Assembly (NCBI GenBank): GCA_963677475.2
Contig: CAXXQD010000007.1
Location: 62,001 to 126,000 of the forward strand
Direction: 5' to 3'
From: JABMQB01 sp963677475
GTDB taxonomy: Bacteria > Bacteroidota > Bacteroidia > Bacteroidales > Prolixibacteraceae
DNA length: 64,000 nt
In this document: positions 25,248-34,149 of the stretch, piece by piece
Layout of the letters: each line of letters opens with the position of its first letter
How positions within the stretch are numbered: position 1 is the first letter of the stretch
Notes under the pieces: model-generated
Database searches by the model: none
Told to the model about the DNA's origin: nothing
The model's input: only the letters and a program-made list of their open reading frames with translations
Made by a program: the position numbers and the translations under genes

Positions 25248-25274
25248 GATACTTGTTACTTGATACTTGTTACT
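25248..25274 (+). repeat. 13-bp tandem direct repeat
   Basis: GATACTTGTTACT occurs twice (25248-25260 and 25262-25274), separated by one T, in the 41-nt gap between the LarA homologue and the Gfo/Idh gene. No function is evident. Confidence 0.8.
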
Positions 25275-25283
25275 AATTTCTGA

Positions 25284-26279
25284 ATGATAAAAAAAGATAC
25301 CATAAACTGGGGAATAATTGGCGTTGGTGATGTCACCGAGGTTAAAAGTGGACCGGCATTTTATAAAGCTGCAAACTCAAACCTGCATGCAGTTATGAGA
25401 AGAAATGCTGAAAAAGCTGCTGACTATGCCAAGCGCCATAAGGTTCCAAAATGGTATTCAAATGGTTCAGACCTGATTAATGATCCTTTGGTCGATGCAG
25501 TTTATGTTGCAACCCCACCCGATTCGCATGCCACTTATGCAATTGAGGCAATGCGGGCAGGCAAACCTGTGTATGTTGAAAAACCAATGGCCCGGAATTA
25601 TGATGAATGCATGGAAATGATCCGTGTATCCGAAGAAACCGGAATGCCTCTGTTTGTGGCTTACTACAGAAGAACCCTCCCTGCATTCTTAAAAGTGAAG
25701 GAATTGATTGAAGCAGGTGAAATTGGTCAGGTTTTATCGGTTGAAATTGTTCTTCATAAAAAGGCACAGGAAAGAAATCAATTGCCCGAAGAAATGCATT
25801 GGCATGTAAACCCGGAAATTGGTGGGGCCGGACATTTTTTTGATCTTGCATCACACCAGTTTGATTTTCTTGATTTTGTTTTGGACGAAATCGAACATGT
25901 GCATGGTGAGGCGAGTAACAGGGCTGGATTATATCGTGCCGAAGATACGGTAACAGCAGCCTTTCAGTTCAAATCAGGTGTAATTGGTTCAGGCAATTGG
26001 TGCTTTGTGGTGGAAGAATCCGAGGAAAAAGATCGAATAAGCTTTTTTGGTGAACATGGTACAATTTCCATCCCATGTTTTTCATTAGGACCAGTAGAGA
26101 TTAATTCGAACAAAGGGAATAAGTCTTTAGAGTTTCAAAATCCACAACATATATCGCAAAACCTGGTGCAACAAGTTAACGATGACTTACTTGGGAAAAA
26201 TAAATGCATAAGCACCATGTATTCGGCAGCGCGCACCAGCAAAGTTTTAGATGAAATAGTAAAAGGATATTATAAATGA
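25284..26279 (+). CDS. Gfo/Idh/MocA-family oxidoreductase
   Basis: NAD(P)-dependent sugar or cyclitol dehydrogenase of 331 residues. The N-terminal Rossmann motif is WGIIGVGDV (residues 9-17), the ATPPDSH segment near 73, and the family EKPMARN motif near 97 carries the catalytic lysine. A substrate-domain histidine lies in GGAGHFFDLASHQFDF near 185-200. It follows the LarA homologue by 41 nt on the same strand and probably shares its transcript. The substrate is likely a sugar or sugar acid of the same pathway, but this cannot be read from the sequence. Confidence 0.85.
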   Translation: MIKKDTINWGIIGVGDVTEVKSGPAFYKAANSNLHAVMRRNAEKAADYAKRHKVPKWYSNGSDLINDPLVDAVYVATPPDSHATYAIEAMRAGKPVYVEKPMARNYDECMEMIRVSEETGMPLFVAYYRRTLPAFLKVKELIEAGEIGQVLSVEIVLHKKAQERNQLPEEMHWHVNPEIGGAGHFFDLASHQFDFLDFVLDEIEHVHGEASNRAGLYRAEDTVTAAFQFKSGVIGSGNWCFVVEESEEKDRISFFGEHGTISIPCFSLGPVEINSNKGNKSLEFQNPQHISQNLVQQVNDDLLGKNKCISTMYSAARTSKVLDEIVKGYYK

Positions 26280-26408
26280 ATTTAATGTTGATAGACTGAG
26301 ATTATGTAATAACCGGGTTTATAAATATCTATCACAATAAGTAACCGTAAATAACATTATATATCAATAAATAAGGAATTTATACGCAAAAGAAATTATA
26401 ACATTTCT

Positions 26409-27536
26409 ATGAAAGTTATTATCGATAATAAAATACCATATATAAAAGGCGCATTAGAGCCCTTTGCTGATGTTGTGTATTTGCCCGGAGCGCAAACAAC
26501 CCCTGAATTAGTAAAAGATGCTGATGCCGTTATCACCAGGACCCGTACAATTTGTGATGAAGGATTGCTGAAAGGTTCGAAGGTAAAGTTTATTGCTACT
26601 GCGACCATTGGTTTCGACCATATTGATACAAATTATTGTGATACTGCCGAAATAAAATGGACAAATGCCCCAGGATGTAATGCAAAAAGTGTGGAGCAAT
26701 ATCTGGCTTCTGCCCTGTTTTCTATTTCGATGCGAAAAAGGTTTCGTCTGCATGAAAAAACGATTGGGATTGTTGGAGTTGGCAATGTTGGTTCAAAAGT
26801 TGCCAAGTTTTGCGAAACCATTGGAATGAAAGTCCTTTTAAATGATCCACCTCGAGAAAGAAAGGAAGGACCGGAAGGATTTGTTTCGCTTGAGGTCATC
26901 CAAAACGAAGCCGACATTATTACATTTCATGTTCCGTTGAATATGAAAGGGGATGATGCAACCTATCACATGGTGAACGAAGATTTTTTACTTGGATTAA
27001 AAAAGAAACCGATTTTAATAAACACCTGCCGCGGCGAAGTATTTAATTCAACTGAAATATACGACGCCAGTGAAGCCGGAATGATATCAGGCTTAATAAT
27101 CGACTGCTGGGAAAATGAACCCGAAATCGATCTTGACCTTCTTAACCTTGTTGATTATGGTACGCCCCACATTGCAGGGTATTCAAAAGACGGGAAAGCC
27201 AATGGCACAAAAATGAGCATCCAGGCAATAAGCAGGTTTTTTAATTTAGGAATAGATGATTGGGAACCTCAAAATGTTGAGTTGCCAGAAAAAACCAAGG
27301 TGACAATTGATGGTAATCAAAGACGTGAAGAAGCCATTATTGCAGAAGCTGTTTTATCGACCTATGATCTGGAAAATGACGATGAAAATTTAAGGGAAAG
27401 CCCACATATTTTTGAGAAGCTAAGGGGAGATTATCCCGTTCGCCGGGAATTTGATTCCTACACCATTGAGGCAAAGAATGTTGAAAAAGAGACCATCGAA
27501 AAATTAAAGTTGATCGGGTTTAAAATAAAAAATTAG
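26409..27536 (+). CDS. pdxB: Erythronate-4-phosphate dehydrogenase
   Basis: Oxidises 4-phosphoerythronate in the DXP-dependent route to pyridoxal phosphate. The 2-hydroxyacid dehydrogenase Rossmann motif GIVGVGNVGSKVAKF lies near residue 118, and the catalytic trio is seen in NTCRGEVFN (arginine, near 205), ENEPEID (glutamate, near 236) and GTPHIAGYS (histidine, near 254). A C-terminal extension of about 90 residues, ending in the dimerisation domain, distinguishes PdxB from simpler relatives. The 375 residues match the family. The gene is housekeeping and sits between uronate genes without an evident link. Confidence 0.9.
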   Translation: MKVIIDNKIPYIKGALEPFADVVYLPGAQTTPELVKDADAVITRTRTICDEGLLKGSKVKFIATATIGFDHIDTNYCDTAEIKWTNAPGCNAKSVEQYLASALFSISMRKRFRLHEKTIGIVGVGNVGSKVAKFCETIGMKVLLNDPPRERKEGPEGFVSLEVIQNEADIITFHVPLNMKGDDATYHMVNEDFLLGLKKKPILINTCRGEVFNSTEIYDASEAGMISGLIIDCWENEPEIDLDLLNLVDYGTPHIAGYSKDGKANGTKMSIQAISRFFNLGIDDWEPQNVELPEKTKVTIDGNQRREEAIIAEAVLSTYDLENDDENLRESPHIFEKLRGDYPVRREFDSYTIEAKNVEKETIEKLKLIGFKIKN

Positions 27537-27541
27537 AAGTC

Positions 27542-27561
27542 TTTCCCACGAAAGTGGGAAA
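27542..27561. repeat. Hairpin with GAAA loop upstream of GIY-YIG gene
   Basis: An 8-bp perfect stem closes a GAAA tetraloop (tttcccac-gaaa-gtgggaaa). It lies just after pdxB and 19 nt before the GIY-YIG gene and resembles a repetitive extragenic palindrome. Confidence 0.7.
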
Positions 27562-27579
27562 CCCAACATACCAAACACA

Positions 27580-27927
27580 ATGAGAGAATTTAACTTTTAT
27601 GTATACATAATATCAAACCAAAGAAATACAGTTCTATACATAGGGGTTACAAATAACTTAAAAAGAAGAATAGGGGAACATAAAAACAAGGTAAACAAAA
27701 GTTTTTCATCCAGATATAACATAAATAAACTTGTTTACTTTGAACATTTTAAAAGTATAACAGCAGCAATAATAAGGGAAAAAAGACTGAAGAAATGGAA
27801 AAGAGAGTGGAAAAATGAATTAATAAATAATCAAAATCCTTATTGGTTGGAATTATACGAGGTAATTGATAAGATTCCTGCTTCGGCAGGAATGACTGAA
27901 GCAATAAACGAAATATCAAATCATTAA
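27580..27927 (+). CDS. GIY-YIG nuclease-domain protein
   Basis: Small 115-residue single-domain GIY-YIG protein of the type common as scattered solitary genes in Bacteroidota. The two catalytic half-motifs are FYVYIIS (residues 6-12) and LYIGVTNNLKRRIGEHK (20-36), with the catalytic arginine in LKRRI. The metal-binding glutamate is probably in REKRLKKWKREWKNELI near 67-83. The last 20 codons contain a perfect hairpin (27874-27893) and seem to be a fused repeat. Two distinct palindromes flank the core gene, suggesting a small mobile unit inserted between pdxB and gnd. It may be a homing-type or repeat-associated nuclease; no function is proven. Confidence 0.85.
   Translation: MREFNFYVYIISNQRNTVLYIGVTNNLKRRIGEHKNKVNKSFSSRYNINKLVYFEHFKSITAAIIREKRLKKWKREWKNELINNQNPYWLELYEVIDKIPASAGMTEAINEISNH
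27874..27893. repeat. Hairpin with TTCG loop inside the GIY-YIG 3' end
   Basis: Perfect 8-bp arms (attcctgc/gcaggaat) close a TTCG tetraloop. It overlaps the codons for IPASAGM and looks like an extragenic palindrome captured by the reading frame. Confidence 0.75.
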
Positions 27928-27965
27928 TTCACTATAAATTAATCAAATAAAATAAATTAAAAATC

Positions 27966-29423
27966 ATGGCAAAAAAATTAGCAGACATAGGCTTAATTGG
28001 GTTGGCAGTAATGGGCGAAAACCTGGTTTTGAATATGGAAAGTAAAGGTTATACGGTTGGCGTGTTTAACAGGACCGTTGAGAAAGTTGACAAATTTATG
28101 GCTGGTCGAGGGGCAGGCAAAAACTTCATTGGAGCGAAATCAATTGAAGAACTTTGTGCTTCGCTGGAAAAGCCAAGAAAAGTAATGCTTTTGGTAAAAG
28201 CCGGACAACCAGTTGATGCATTTATTGACCTTGTGATACCTCATTTGGAAGAAGGTGACATCATTATCGATGGTGGAAACTCTCACTTCCCTGATACTGT
28301 TCGCAGAACCGAATATGTAGAAAGCAAAGGCTTATTGTATATCGGAACTGGTGTTTCCGGTGGTGAAGAAGGTGCATTGTTAGGACCTTCAATCATGCCT
28401 GGTGGTTCACCAGCTGCATGGCCCGCTGTGAAAGATATCTTCCAGGCTATTTCAGCAAAAGTTGAAGGTGGTGCTGCTTGTTGCGACTGGGTTGGCGAAG
28501 GTGGTGCAGGACACTTTGTAAAAATGGTGCACAACGGTATTGAATATGGCGATATGCAAATTATTACAGAAGCATACCAGCTTATGAAAGAATTGCTTGG
28601 AATGAGCAATCAGGAAATGTACGAAGTATTTAAAGAATGGAATGAAGGCATATTAGACAGTTACCTGATCGAAATTACTCGTGATATTCTTGGCTATAAA
28701 GATGAAAATGGCGAAGAAACTGTAGAGATGATCCTTGACACAGCCGGACAAAAAGGAACTGGTAAATGGACCGGAATTTCGGCACTGGACCTTGGTATTC
28801 CGTTAACACTGATTGGCGAATCAGTATTTGCACGTTGTCTTTCTGCACAAAAAGATTTGCGTGTGGAAGCATCTAAAGCGATTTCCGGACCAACACCAAA
28901 ATTTGAAGGCGACAAAAAACAGTTTGTTAACGATATTATGAATGCGCTGCTTGGTGCGAAAATAATATCTTATGCACAAGGCTATAACCTGATGATGGAA
29001 GCTGCAAAAGAATATAAGTGGAACTTAAATTACGGTGGCATTGCCCTTATGTGGAGAGGTGGATGTATCATTCGTTCGGTATTCTTAAAAGATATTAAAG
29101 CCGCATTCGATAAAAATCCTGAGTTGCCAAACTTATTGCTTGATCCTTATTTTAAAGAAAAAGTGGAAGGAACGCAAGAAGGTTGGAGACGTGTATGCGC
29201 AACTGCACTTTCAAACGGAGTACCAGTTCCTGCATTAACATCGGCACTTTGTTATTTTGACGGATTCAGAAGCGAAAGGCTTCCTGCAAACTTGTTGCAA
29301 GCTCAACGCGACTATTTCGGAGCACACACCTATGAGCGTATTGACAAACCACGCGGTGAATTCTTTCACACCAACTGGACTGGTCGTGGTGGCGACACTG
29401 CCTCAACAACATACGAAGTTTAA
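27966..29423 (+). CDS. gnd: 6-phosphogluconate dehydrogenase, decarboxylating
   Basis: Oxidises 6-phosphogluconate to ribulose-5-phosphate and CO2 with NADP. The nucleotide motif GLAVMGENLVLNMESKGY is at residues 10-27, and NRT follows near 36. The family-typical VSGGEEGALLGPSIMPGG (near 130) and KMVHNGIEYGDMQ with the catalytic lysine and asparagine (near 184) are intact. The C-terminus ends in HTNWTGRGGDTASTTYEV, as usual for the long 480-residue form. It lies 2.7 kb downstream of the LarA homologue. If that enzyme makes gluconate, Gnd would take its phosphate; otherwise it serves the general pentose phosphate pathway. Confidence 0.95.
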   Translation: MAKKLADIGLIGLAVMGENLVLNMESKGYTVGVFNRTVEKVDKFMAGRGAGKNFIGAKSIEELCASLEKPRKVMLLVKAGQPVDAFIDLVIPHLEEGDIIIDGGNSHFPDTVRRTEYVESKGLLYIGTGVSGGEEGALLGPSIMPGGSPAAWPAVKDIFQAISAKVEGGAACCDWVGEGGAGHFVKMVHNGIEYGDMQIITEAYQLMKELLGMSNQEMYEVFKEWNEGILDSYLIEITRDILGYKDENGEETVEMILDTAGQKGTGKWTGISALDLGIPLTLIGESVFARCLSAQKDLRVEASKAISGPTPKFEGDKKQFVNDIMNALLGAKIISYAQGYNLMMEAAKEYKWNLNYGGIALMWRGGCIIRSVFLKDIKAAFDKNPELPNLLLDPYFKEKVEGTQEGWRRVCATALSNGVPVPALTSALCYFDGFRSERLPANLLQAQRDYFGAHTYERIDKPRGEFFHTNWTGRGGDTASTTYEV

Positions 29424-29445
29424 AAACGATTATTCGTTTATTTTT

Positions 29446-29478
29446 AAAAGCCACCTTATCTTTTTAGGTGGCTTTTTG
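29446..29478 (+). terminator. Terminator after gnd
   Basis: An 11-bp perfect stem (aaaagccacct 29446-29456, aggtggctttt 29466-29476) is followed by T residues. Confidence 0.9.
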
Positions 29479-29558
29479 TTTTCCCAAATTATATAAGTAT
29501 CTTTTAGAACCTTAACACTCGTATTTTTTGCTTGTTCATCGTATAAACAACTTGCTCA

Positions 29559-30992
29559 ATGCGTGTACTTTTAACTGGTGTTACCGGATATGTTGGAAAA
29601 CGGCTCCTCCCTGCCCTTATAGAAAAAGGGTATGAAATCATTTGTTGCGTGCGCGATAAAAACCGCTTGACCATCCACCCGAAAATGTTAACAAAGGTAG
29701 AGATTTTAGAACTGGATTTCCTTCAATTACCTGACCTTGCACAACTGCCAAAGAATTTTGATGCCGCTTATTACCTGATTCATTCCATGACCAGTTCTAC
29801 CGAAAAATTTGATGAACTGGAGGCTAAAACGGCAGCAAATTTTAAACAGTACATTGAATCAACGCAGGCACAACAGGTGATTTACTTAAGTGGAATAACC
29901 AACGAAGAAGTCCTATCCAAACATCTGGCATCCAGGAAAAAAGTGGAGGATATATTAAAAAGCGAAAAATATAATTTAACAGTACTGAAAGCAGGCATTG
30001 TTGTTGGTTCGGGCAGTGCTTCGTTCGAAATAATCCGTGATATTGTTGAAAAACTGCCGATAATGATATCGCCCAAATGGGTTCTTACAAAAACCCAACC
30101 TATTGCAATCAGGGATGTAATAAAATACCTTTCAGGCGTACTCTTTCAAAAACAAACCTACAATGCAAGTTTCGATATTGCAGGTCCGGAAATCCTTACC
30201 TATAAAGAAATGATGTTACAATATGCATCCGTTCGGAAGCTTAAAAGGAAGATATGGGTGGTTCCATTTATGACCCCAAGGTTGTCATCGTATTGGCTGT
30301 TTTTTATTACTTCGGTATCGTATAAACTTGCAGTAAATCTGGTTCACAGCATGAAAATGGAAATTGTTGCCAAAGACCAAAGGTTGGAGGAATTACTGCA
30401 AGTGAATCCATTAACCTACAAACAAGCCTTAAAATTTGCCTTTCAAAGAATAAAACAAAACCTGGTTTTGAGCAGTTGGAAAGACTCCCTGATTAGCAGT
30501 AGCCTCGGACTTTCACTTTCCGATTTTATCGAAGTCCCCCAATTTGGATGTTATAAAAATACAAAATCAGTTGTAGTAAAAGAACCTATGAAAGTGCTTA
30601 ATAATATTTGGGCAATAGGTGGCGAACGGGGTTATTATTACGCAAATTGGCTATGGAAAACAAGGGGCTTTTTCGATCAGGTTTTCGGAGGTGTCGGAGT
30701 AAGACGAGGACGAACACTTCCAACGGAAATACATTCGGGGGATGCCCTTGACTTTTGGCGCGTAATTTTTGCAAGCCGTCCAAAAAAACGATTGTTGCTT
30801 TATGCCGAAATGAAATTGCCCGGCGAGGCATGGCTTGAGTTTAAGATAGATGAAAACAACCTTTTTACCCAAACAGCTACTTTTAGGCCAAAAGGAATTT
30901 GGGGAAGGTTTTATTGGATTTTCACCTCGCCATTTCACTATTATATTTTTAAGGGTATGATGCGAAATATTGTAAAACACAAACCAGAATAG
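29559..30992 (+). CDS. NAD(P)-binding SDR protein with DUF2867 domain
   Basis: The first 300 residues are an atypical extended SDR (NAD-dependent epimerase-like). The Rossmann motif is TGVTGYVGKRLLPAL (7-21), with YYLIHSM near 70 and a catalytic-site-like region YLSGI near 109. The C-terminal part (about 320-477) corresponds to the DUF2867 domain, with GERGYYYANWLWKTRGFFDQ (near 353-372) and FRPKGIWGRFYWI near 446. Such two-domain proteins occur widely in bacteria without a fixed role; lipid or quinone-related oxidoreduction has been suggested by homology only. Its stop abuts the stop of the convergent gene with no gap. Confidence 0.85.
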   Translation: MRVLLTGVTGYVGKRLLPALIEKGYEIICCVRDKNRLTIHPKMLTKVEILELDFLQLPDLAQLPKNFDAAYYLIHSMTSSTEKFDELEAKTAANFKQYIESTQAQQVIYLSGITNEEVLSKHLASRKKVEDILKSEKYNLTVLKAGIVVGSGSASFEIIRDIVEKLPIMISPKWVLTKTQPIAIRDVIKYLSGVLFQKQTYNASFDIAGPEILTYKEMMLQYASVRKLKRKIWVVPFMTPRLSSYWLFFITSVSYKLAVNLVHSMKMEIVAKDQRLEELLQVNPLTYKQALKFAFQRIKQNLVLSSWKDSLISSSLGLSLSDFIEVPQFGCYKNTKSVVVKEPMKVLNNIWAIGGERGYYYANWLWKTRGFFDQVFGGVGVRRGRTLPTEIHSGDALDFWRVIFASRPKKRLLLYAEMKLPGEAWLEFKIDENNLFTQTATFRPKGIWGRFYWIFTSPFHYYIFKGMMRNIVKHKPE

Positions 30993-31745
30993 TTATTGAT
31001 AACTGCTTTGTTGTATTTTTTCAAAACGCCATTCGCTCAATTGTTTAATCCTGTTTAAAACGTTCGATGTTACCCTGTTATGAACGCTTTCCCAAAGTTT
31101 ATTCACCACTTTCTTGTTTGTAAATCTTTTTTTTCCATAAAAATTAAAACTCACGGCAAATGCCAACTGAGATTGAGATTTCTCTCCCATTTCAGAAATC
31201 GATGAGCGAACATACATGGTATAAATCCCAATCGGATAGCCCCCGCTACTCCTGTACAGCAAATAACGGGCATTATCAAAATCATAAGGATCAGGAACAT
31301 GTTTTATACGGATCGAATTAAGATAAAACAAAGGGATTAAATGTAAGCCCAAAAAGCTTTTTTTAAATCCGAATGGATATTTCGACCAACCAAATGGTAA
31401 TATCCTTATTTGTTGAATATCATTATCAACACGTTCAACCTTTGCTACGTGGTTTGGCCAGCACGTTGAGTCTCCATTCCAATTAAGTAACTCATTAAAA
31501 ACATAGGCAACCGGAGCATCAATTCCAATTTGATGAACATTTAAGATTAAGTTTTGATCAACATCCTCCCCTATCCGTTGTAATATTCTTTGGTTATATT
31601 CCAGCCTTTTACCCTTCGAGTCAAACTTAACAAGCGTCACAATTGCAGGGCTCTTCAAAAGGAAATTCCACACATCCGTAAAAATATTTTCACTTCTGGA
31701 TGGCGGGGATCTTAAAATTTTATTTTGAGATGTTGTTGTGCCCAT
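30993..31745 (-). CDS. Protein of unknown function, possible SRPBCC-like fold
   Basis: Not recognised. It has 250 residues, no signal peptide and no membrane helix. The middle part (IGIDAPVAYVFNELLNWNGDSTCWPNHVAKVERV is split by the reading, near 75-108) resembles START/SRPBCC lipid-binding proteins with a W-P-x-H turn, but this is weak. The gene is tail-to-tail with the SDR/DUF2867 gene, the two stop codons being adjacent (30992/30993). There is therefore no room for a terminator between them, and the transcripts must overlap. Confidence 0.6.
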   Translation of the reverse strand: MGTTTSQNKILRSPPSRSENIFTDVWNFLLKSPAIVTLVKFDSKGKRLEYNQRILQRIGEDVDQNLILNVHQIGIDAPVAYVFNELLNWNGDSTCWPNHVAKVERVDNDIQQIRILPFGWSKYPFGFKKSFLGLHLIPLFYLNSIRIKHVPDPYDFDNARYLLYRSSGGYPIGIYTMYVRSSISEMGEKSQSQLAFAVSFNFYGKKRFTNKKVVNKLWESVHNRVTSNVLNRIKQLSEWRFEKIQQSSYQ

Positions 31746-31823
31746 TTGTTAATTAACAATTCTAACAGCCGAATGATTATAAGTTACCATTTTTTATTGA
31801 AAAAACTTCTTATGAAGCTATCA

Positions 31824-31840
31824 AGGAGTTAGAAACTCCT
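31824..31840. repeat. REP type A, left copy
   Basis: The palindrome aggagtt-aga-aactcct is repeated on the right side of the RAYT at 32767-32785 with an extended stem. Confidence 0.8.
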
Positions 31841-32001
31841 AGGTCCTTTTCTTTTTTAAAAAATTATTTTGGATGAACATTCCGGGCAAAGGACTTTCCT
31901 TATTGATAATATTAGGAAGGTCATTTTATTGATTCTTTGTTGTAAGAGATTTCTAAATTGACGAATTAAGTGAAGAGTTTACTTAATGAACGTTCCGGGC
32001 A

Positions 32002-32020
32002 AAGGACTTTCCAAGTCCTT
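32002..32020. repeat. REP type B, left copy
   Basis: The palindrome aaggactt-tcc-aagtcctt is followed by about 35 bp (caatactcaattggatcaatt...) that recur, diverged, after the right copy at 32817. Confidence 0.8.
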
Positions 32021-32080
32021 CAATACTCAATTGGATCAATTAGTAATAATTCCTTATCTTCAACTATTAAAAGTTCCCAA

Positions 32081-32776
32081 ATGCAAAAGAAAGAACACTA
32101 TAGAGGAAACCTTCCTCATTTTCAACAGCCTGGTCAATGGTATTTTATTACATGTTCATTGCTTGGAGCAATCCCTAAATCAAAGATGAGATAACTATCC
32201 ATTGATTTAGAAACTGCAAAAACCAAGCTTTTGCATATCAGTGGCGAATTTTCCGATTCAAATCCAATAATCGCAAAAGCAAAATCAAATTACCAGTTGG
32301 CATTGAAAAAATACAGACATAGTTATGATATATTACTTAACCAATCATTAAATCCATCCTTGTCATTATTGAATGAAAAGAACCTAAAAATAATGACGGA
32401 AGCTTTACTTTTCTGGGAAGGCAAAAAACTGGAATCTCATGCCTGGTGCATTATGTCCAACCATTTTCATTGGGTTGTTTCATTAAATAAAAAAGATGAA
32501 TTAGGAAAACCTATTTATTTGCAGGATGTTCTTCATTCCGTTAAGCTGTATTCAGCAAGAAATATTAATAAATCAGAAAACAGGGAAGGTCAACTTTGGT
32601 TCCATGAAAGTTTTGAAACAACAATCAGGAATGATCAACATTTTTATAATGTTGTAAAATACACCATTAACAATCCTGTTTCTGCCGGGTTAATTAAAAA
32701 ATGGGAAAATTGGAAGGGAACCTACCTTGCCCCTGACTTAAAGAAAAATTTCGCATCAATTTCATCAAGGAGTTAG
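32081..32776 (+). pseudogene. REP-associated tyrosine transposase (RAYT, IS200/IS605-like), broken
   Basis: Single-domain Y1/HUH-type transposase, 232 codons. The N-terminus has PHFQQPGQWYFITCSLL, typical of RAYTs; the HUH motif is SNHFHWVV (His-Phe-His, around 32459), and the catalytic-tyrosine region reads VVKYTINNPVSAGL (around 32655). The frame is interrupted after 37 codons by an in-frame TAA at 32192-32194 and continues without a shift (LSIDLETAKTKLL), so a single base change has inactivated it unless the stop is read through. Palindromes of two types flank it on both sides, as expected for a RAYT with its cognate REPs. The right REP A overlaps its stop codon. Confidence 0.85.
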
Positions 32777-32785
32777 AAACTCCTT
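32767..32785. repeat. REP type A, right copy
   Basis: Perfect 8-bp arms aaggagtt/aactcctt close an aga loop. The copy includes the RAYT stop codon. Confidence 0.85.
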
Positions 32786-32816
32786 AACCCATTTTGTAAT
32801 TCTATCTTTTCAGGTG

Positions 32817-32835
32817 AAGGACTTTCCAAGTCCTT
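32817..32835. repeat. REP type B, right copy
   Basis: Perfect 8-bp arms aaggactt/aagtcctt close a tcc loop, identical to the left copy at 32002-32020 and followed by the diverged copy of the same 35-bp flank. Confidence 0.85.
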
Positions 32836-32933
32836 CAATACCCAATAGGCTCAAATAGCAATAATTTCTGATAATTTAGGTAATCCTTTTAATTTTATTG
32901 AAAAGGATATACCTTCACTTAAAAATAAAAGAC

Positions 32934-33410
32934 ATGGCAAAGTTTGATCAATTAGCAGAAAGTCTTTCCAACAAAGTCTTATTATGGCAACCTAAATTAT
33001 TGGCTCTACCAAAACATGTCATTTCCAATAACTTTAATTCCCAACATCGGAACATAAAAATGATTGTTGGGCACATGCTCGACTCGGTTTCAAACAATAC
33101 ACACCGGATTATCCACCTTCAATACCAAAACAGCCCAATTAGTTTTCCCGACTATGCAAACCTTGGAAATAACGATAAGTGGATTACCATTCAAAATTAC
33201 AGGGATGAAGATTGGAAGAACCTTGTAGAAGCCTGGAAATACGGCCATCTGCATATCTGCCATGTGATTAAAAATATAGATCCATCAAAATTGGGAGCAA
33301 TATGGCAATCGGCATTAAACGAAAAGATTACCCTTGAAATGATGGTAATTGATTTTCCAAGGCACTTTGATTTACACATTCAGGAAATAGAAAATCTAAC
33401 CAATCAATAA
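32934..33410 (+). CDS. DinB-family putative metal-dependent protein
   Basis: A 158-residue four-helix DinB/YfiT-like protein. Histidines that could form the metal site of this fold are seen in MIVGHMLDSVSNN (near residue 46), KYGHLHICHVI (near 105) and DFPRHFDLHIQEI (near 143). The ATG at 32934 (MAKFDQLAES) is used; a TTG at 32898 is less likely. Members are hydrolase-like or thiol-dependent transferases of mostly unknown role. It lies six nt upstream of the GNAT gene, so the two are probably one transcript. Confidence 0.75.
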   Translation: MAKFDQLAESLSNKVLLWQPKLLALPKHVISNNFNSQHRNIKMIVGHMLDSVSNNTHRIIHLQYQNSPISFPDYANLGNNDKWITIQNYRDEDWKNLVEAWKYGHLHICHVIKNIDPSKLGAIWQSALNEKITLEMMVIDFPRHFDLHIQEIENLTNQ

Positions 33411-33416
33411 TTTAAA

Positions 33417-33962
33417 ATGAACCTCAAATCGGAAAGACTCAAACTTAAAGAAATTACCTGGAACGATATTGCAAATATCCATAACCTTCATTCCATCCCT
33501 GAAGTGGAAGAATACAATACAATTGGCATTCCTAAGAACCTTGGCACTACTAAGGAGCTCTTGCGCCCCGCTATTAATGACCAGAAAAACGACCAGCGAA
33601 AAACCTATGTTTGGAACCTGCTTTTAAAAGACTCTGATACATTTATCGGAATTGCCGGCATGTCGGTTTCAAACGACCGTTTTAACTATGGCGAAATCTA
33701 TTACAAATTGCATCCTGACTACTGGGGAAAAGGTTTTGCCACTGAAGCAGCAAAAACCATAATCCTTTTTGGGTTTAAACATTTAAAATTACACAGAATT
33801 GAAGCAGGTGTTGCTACAGAAAATACCAGATCAATTAAAGTACTTGAAAGAATTGGGATGACACAGGAAGGGATCCGCCGAAAAATTTTGCCAATTCGAG
33901 GCGAGTGGATAGATAATTTTCATTTTGCTATTGTTGAAGGTGATCCGGTTCCTTACAAATAG
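33417..33962 (+). CDS. GNAT acetyltransferase, RimJ/RimL-like
   Basis: A 181-residue N-acetyltransferase of the Acetyltransf_3 type. It has the strand-helix opening LKSERLKLKEITWNDI. The acetyl-CoA loop lies in LHPDYWGKGFATEAAKTII (near residues 100-118), corresponding to the R/Q-x-x-G-x-G/A motif as WGKGFA, and ENTRSIKVLERIGM is near 138-151. The substrate is unknown (protein alpha-amine, antibiotic or small amine). It is followed by a terminator-like hairpin. Confidence 0.87.
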   Translation: MNLKSERLKLKEITWNDIANIHNLHSIPEVEEYNTIGIPKNLGTTKELLRPAINDQKNDQRKTYVWNLLLKDSDTFIGIAGMSVSNDRFNYGEIYYKLHPDYWGKGFATEAAKTIILFGFKHLKLHRIEAGVATENTRSIKVLERIGMTQEGIRRKILPIRGEWIDNFHFAIVEGDPVPYK

Positions 33963-34077
33963 CCTTTTGTAAATTTTACCGTTAGATAAAAAACCAAGAA
34001 TAAAAGGGAACTTTTACGAAACACTTTTGTTATAAATTTTGGAAATAATCAATGTTATATTATTGAAAGGAAAAAAA

Positions 34078-34111
34078 TTCCGTTAACGCTAACGGAAAAC
34101 GTTTTTTTTTG
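34078..34111 (+). terminator. Terminator between GNAT gene and pnt operon
   Basis: A perfect 8-bp stem (ttccgtta 34078-34085, taacggaa 34090-34097) with an acgc loop is followed by aacg and nine T. Confidence 0.8.
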
Positions 34112-34149
34112 TACATTTACATACTAAATTATTTAAAATCAATACATCT

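Larger units (their letters stand above)
31746..32080. other. Gene-free stretch with REP palindromes before the RAYT
   Basis: This 335-bp segment holds one complete copy of each of two palindrome types plus a half copy (ggactttcc near 31891) next to a repeated phrase (gaacattccgggcaaagg near 31875 and gaacgttccgggcaaagg near 31987). No gene is seen. Confidence 0.7.

Noticed and set aside
27542..27893. The two palindromes as a CRISPR array
   Set aside because: The palindromes are different from each other, not regularly spaced, and enclose a protein gene.
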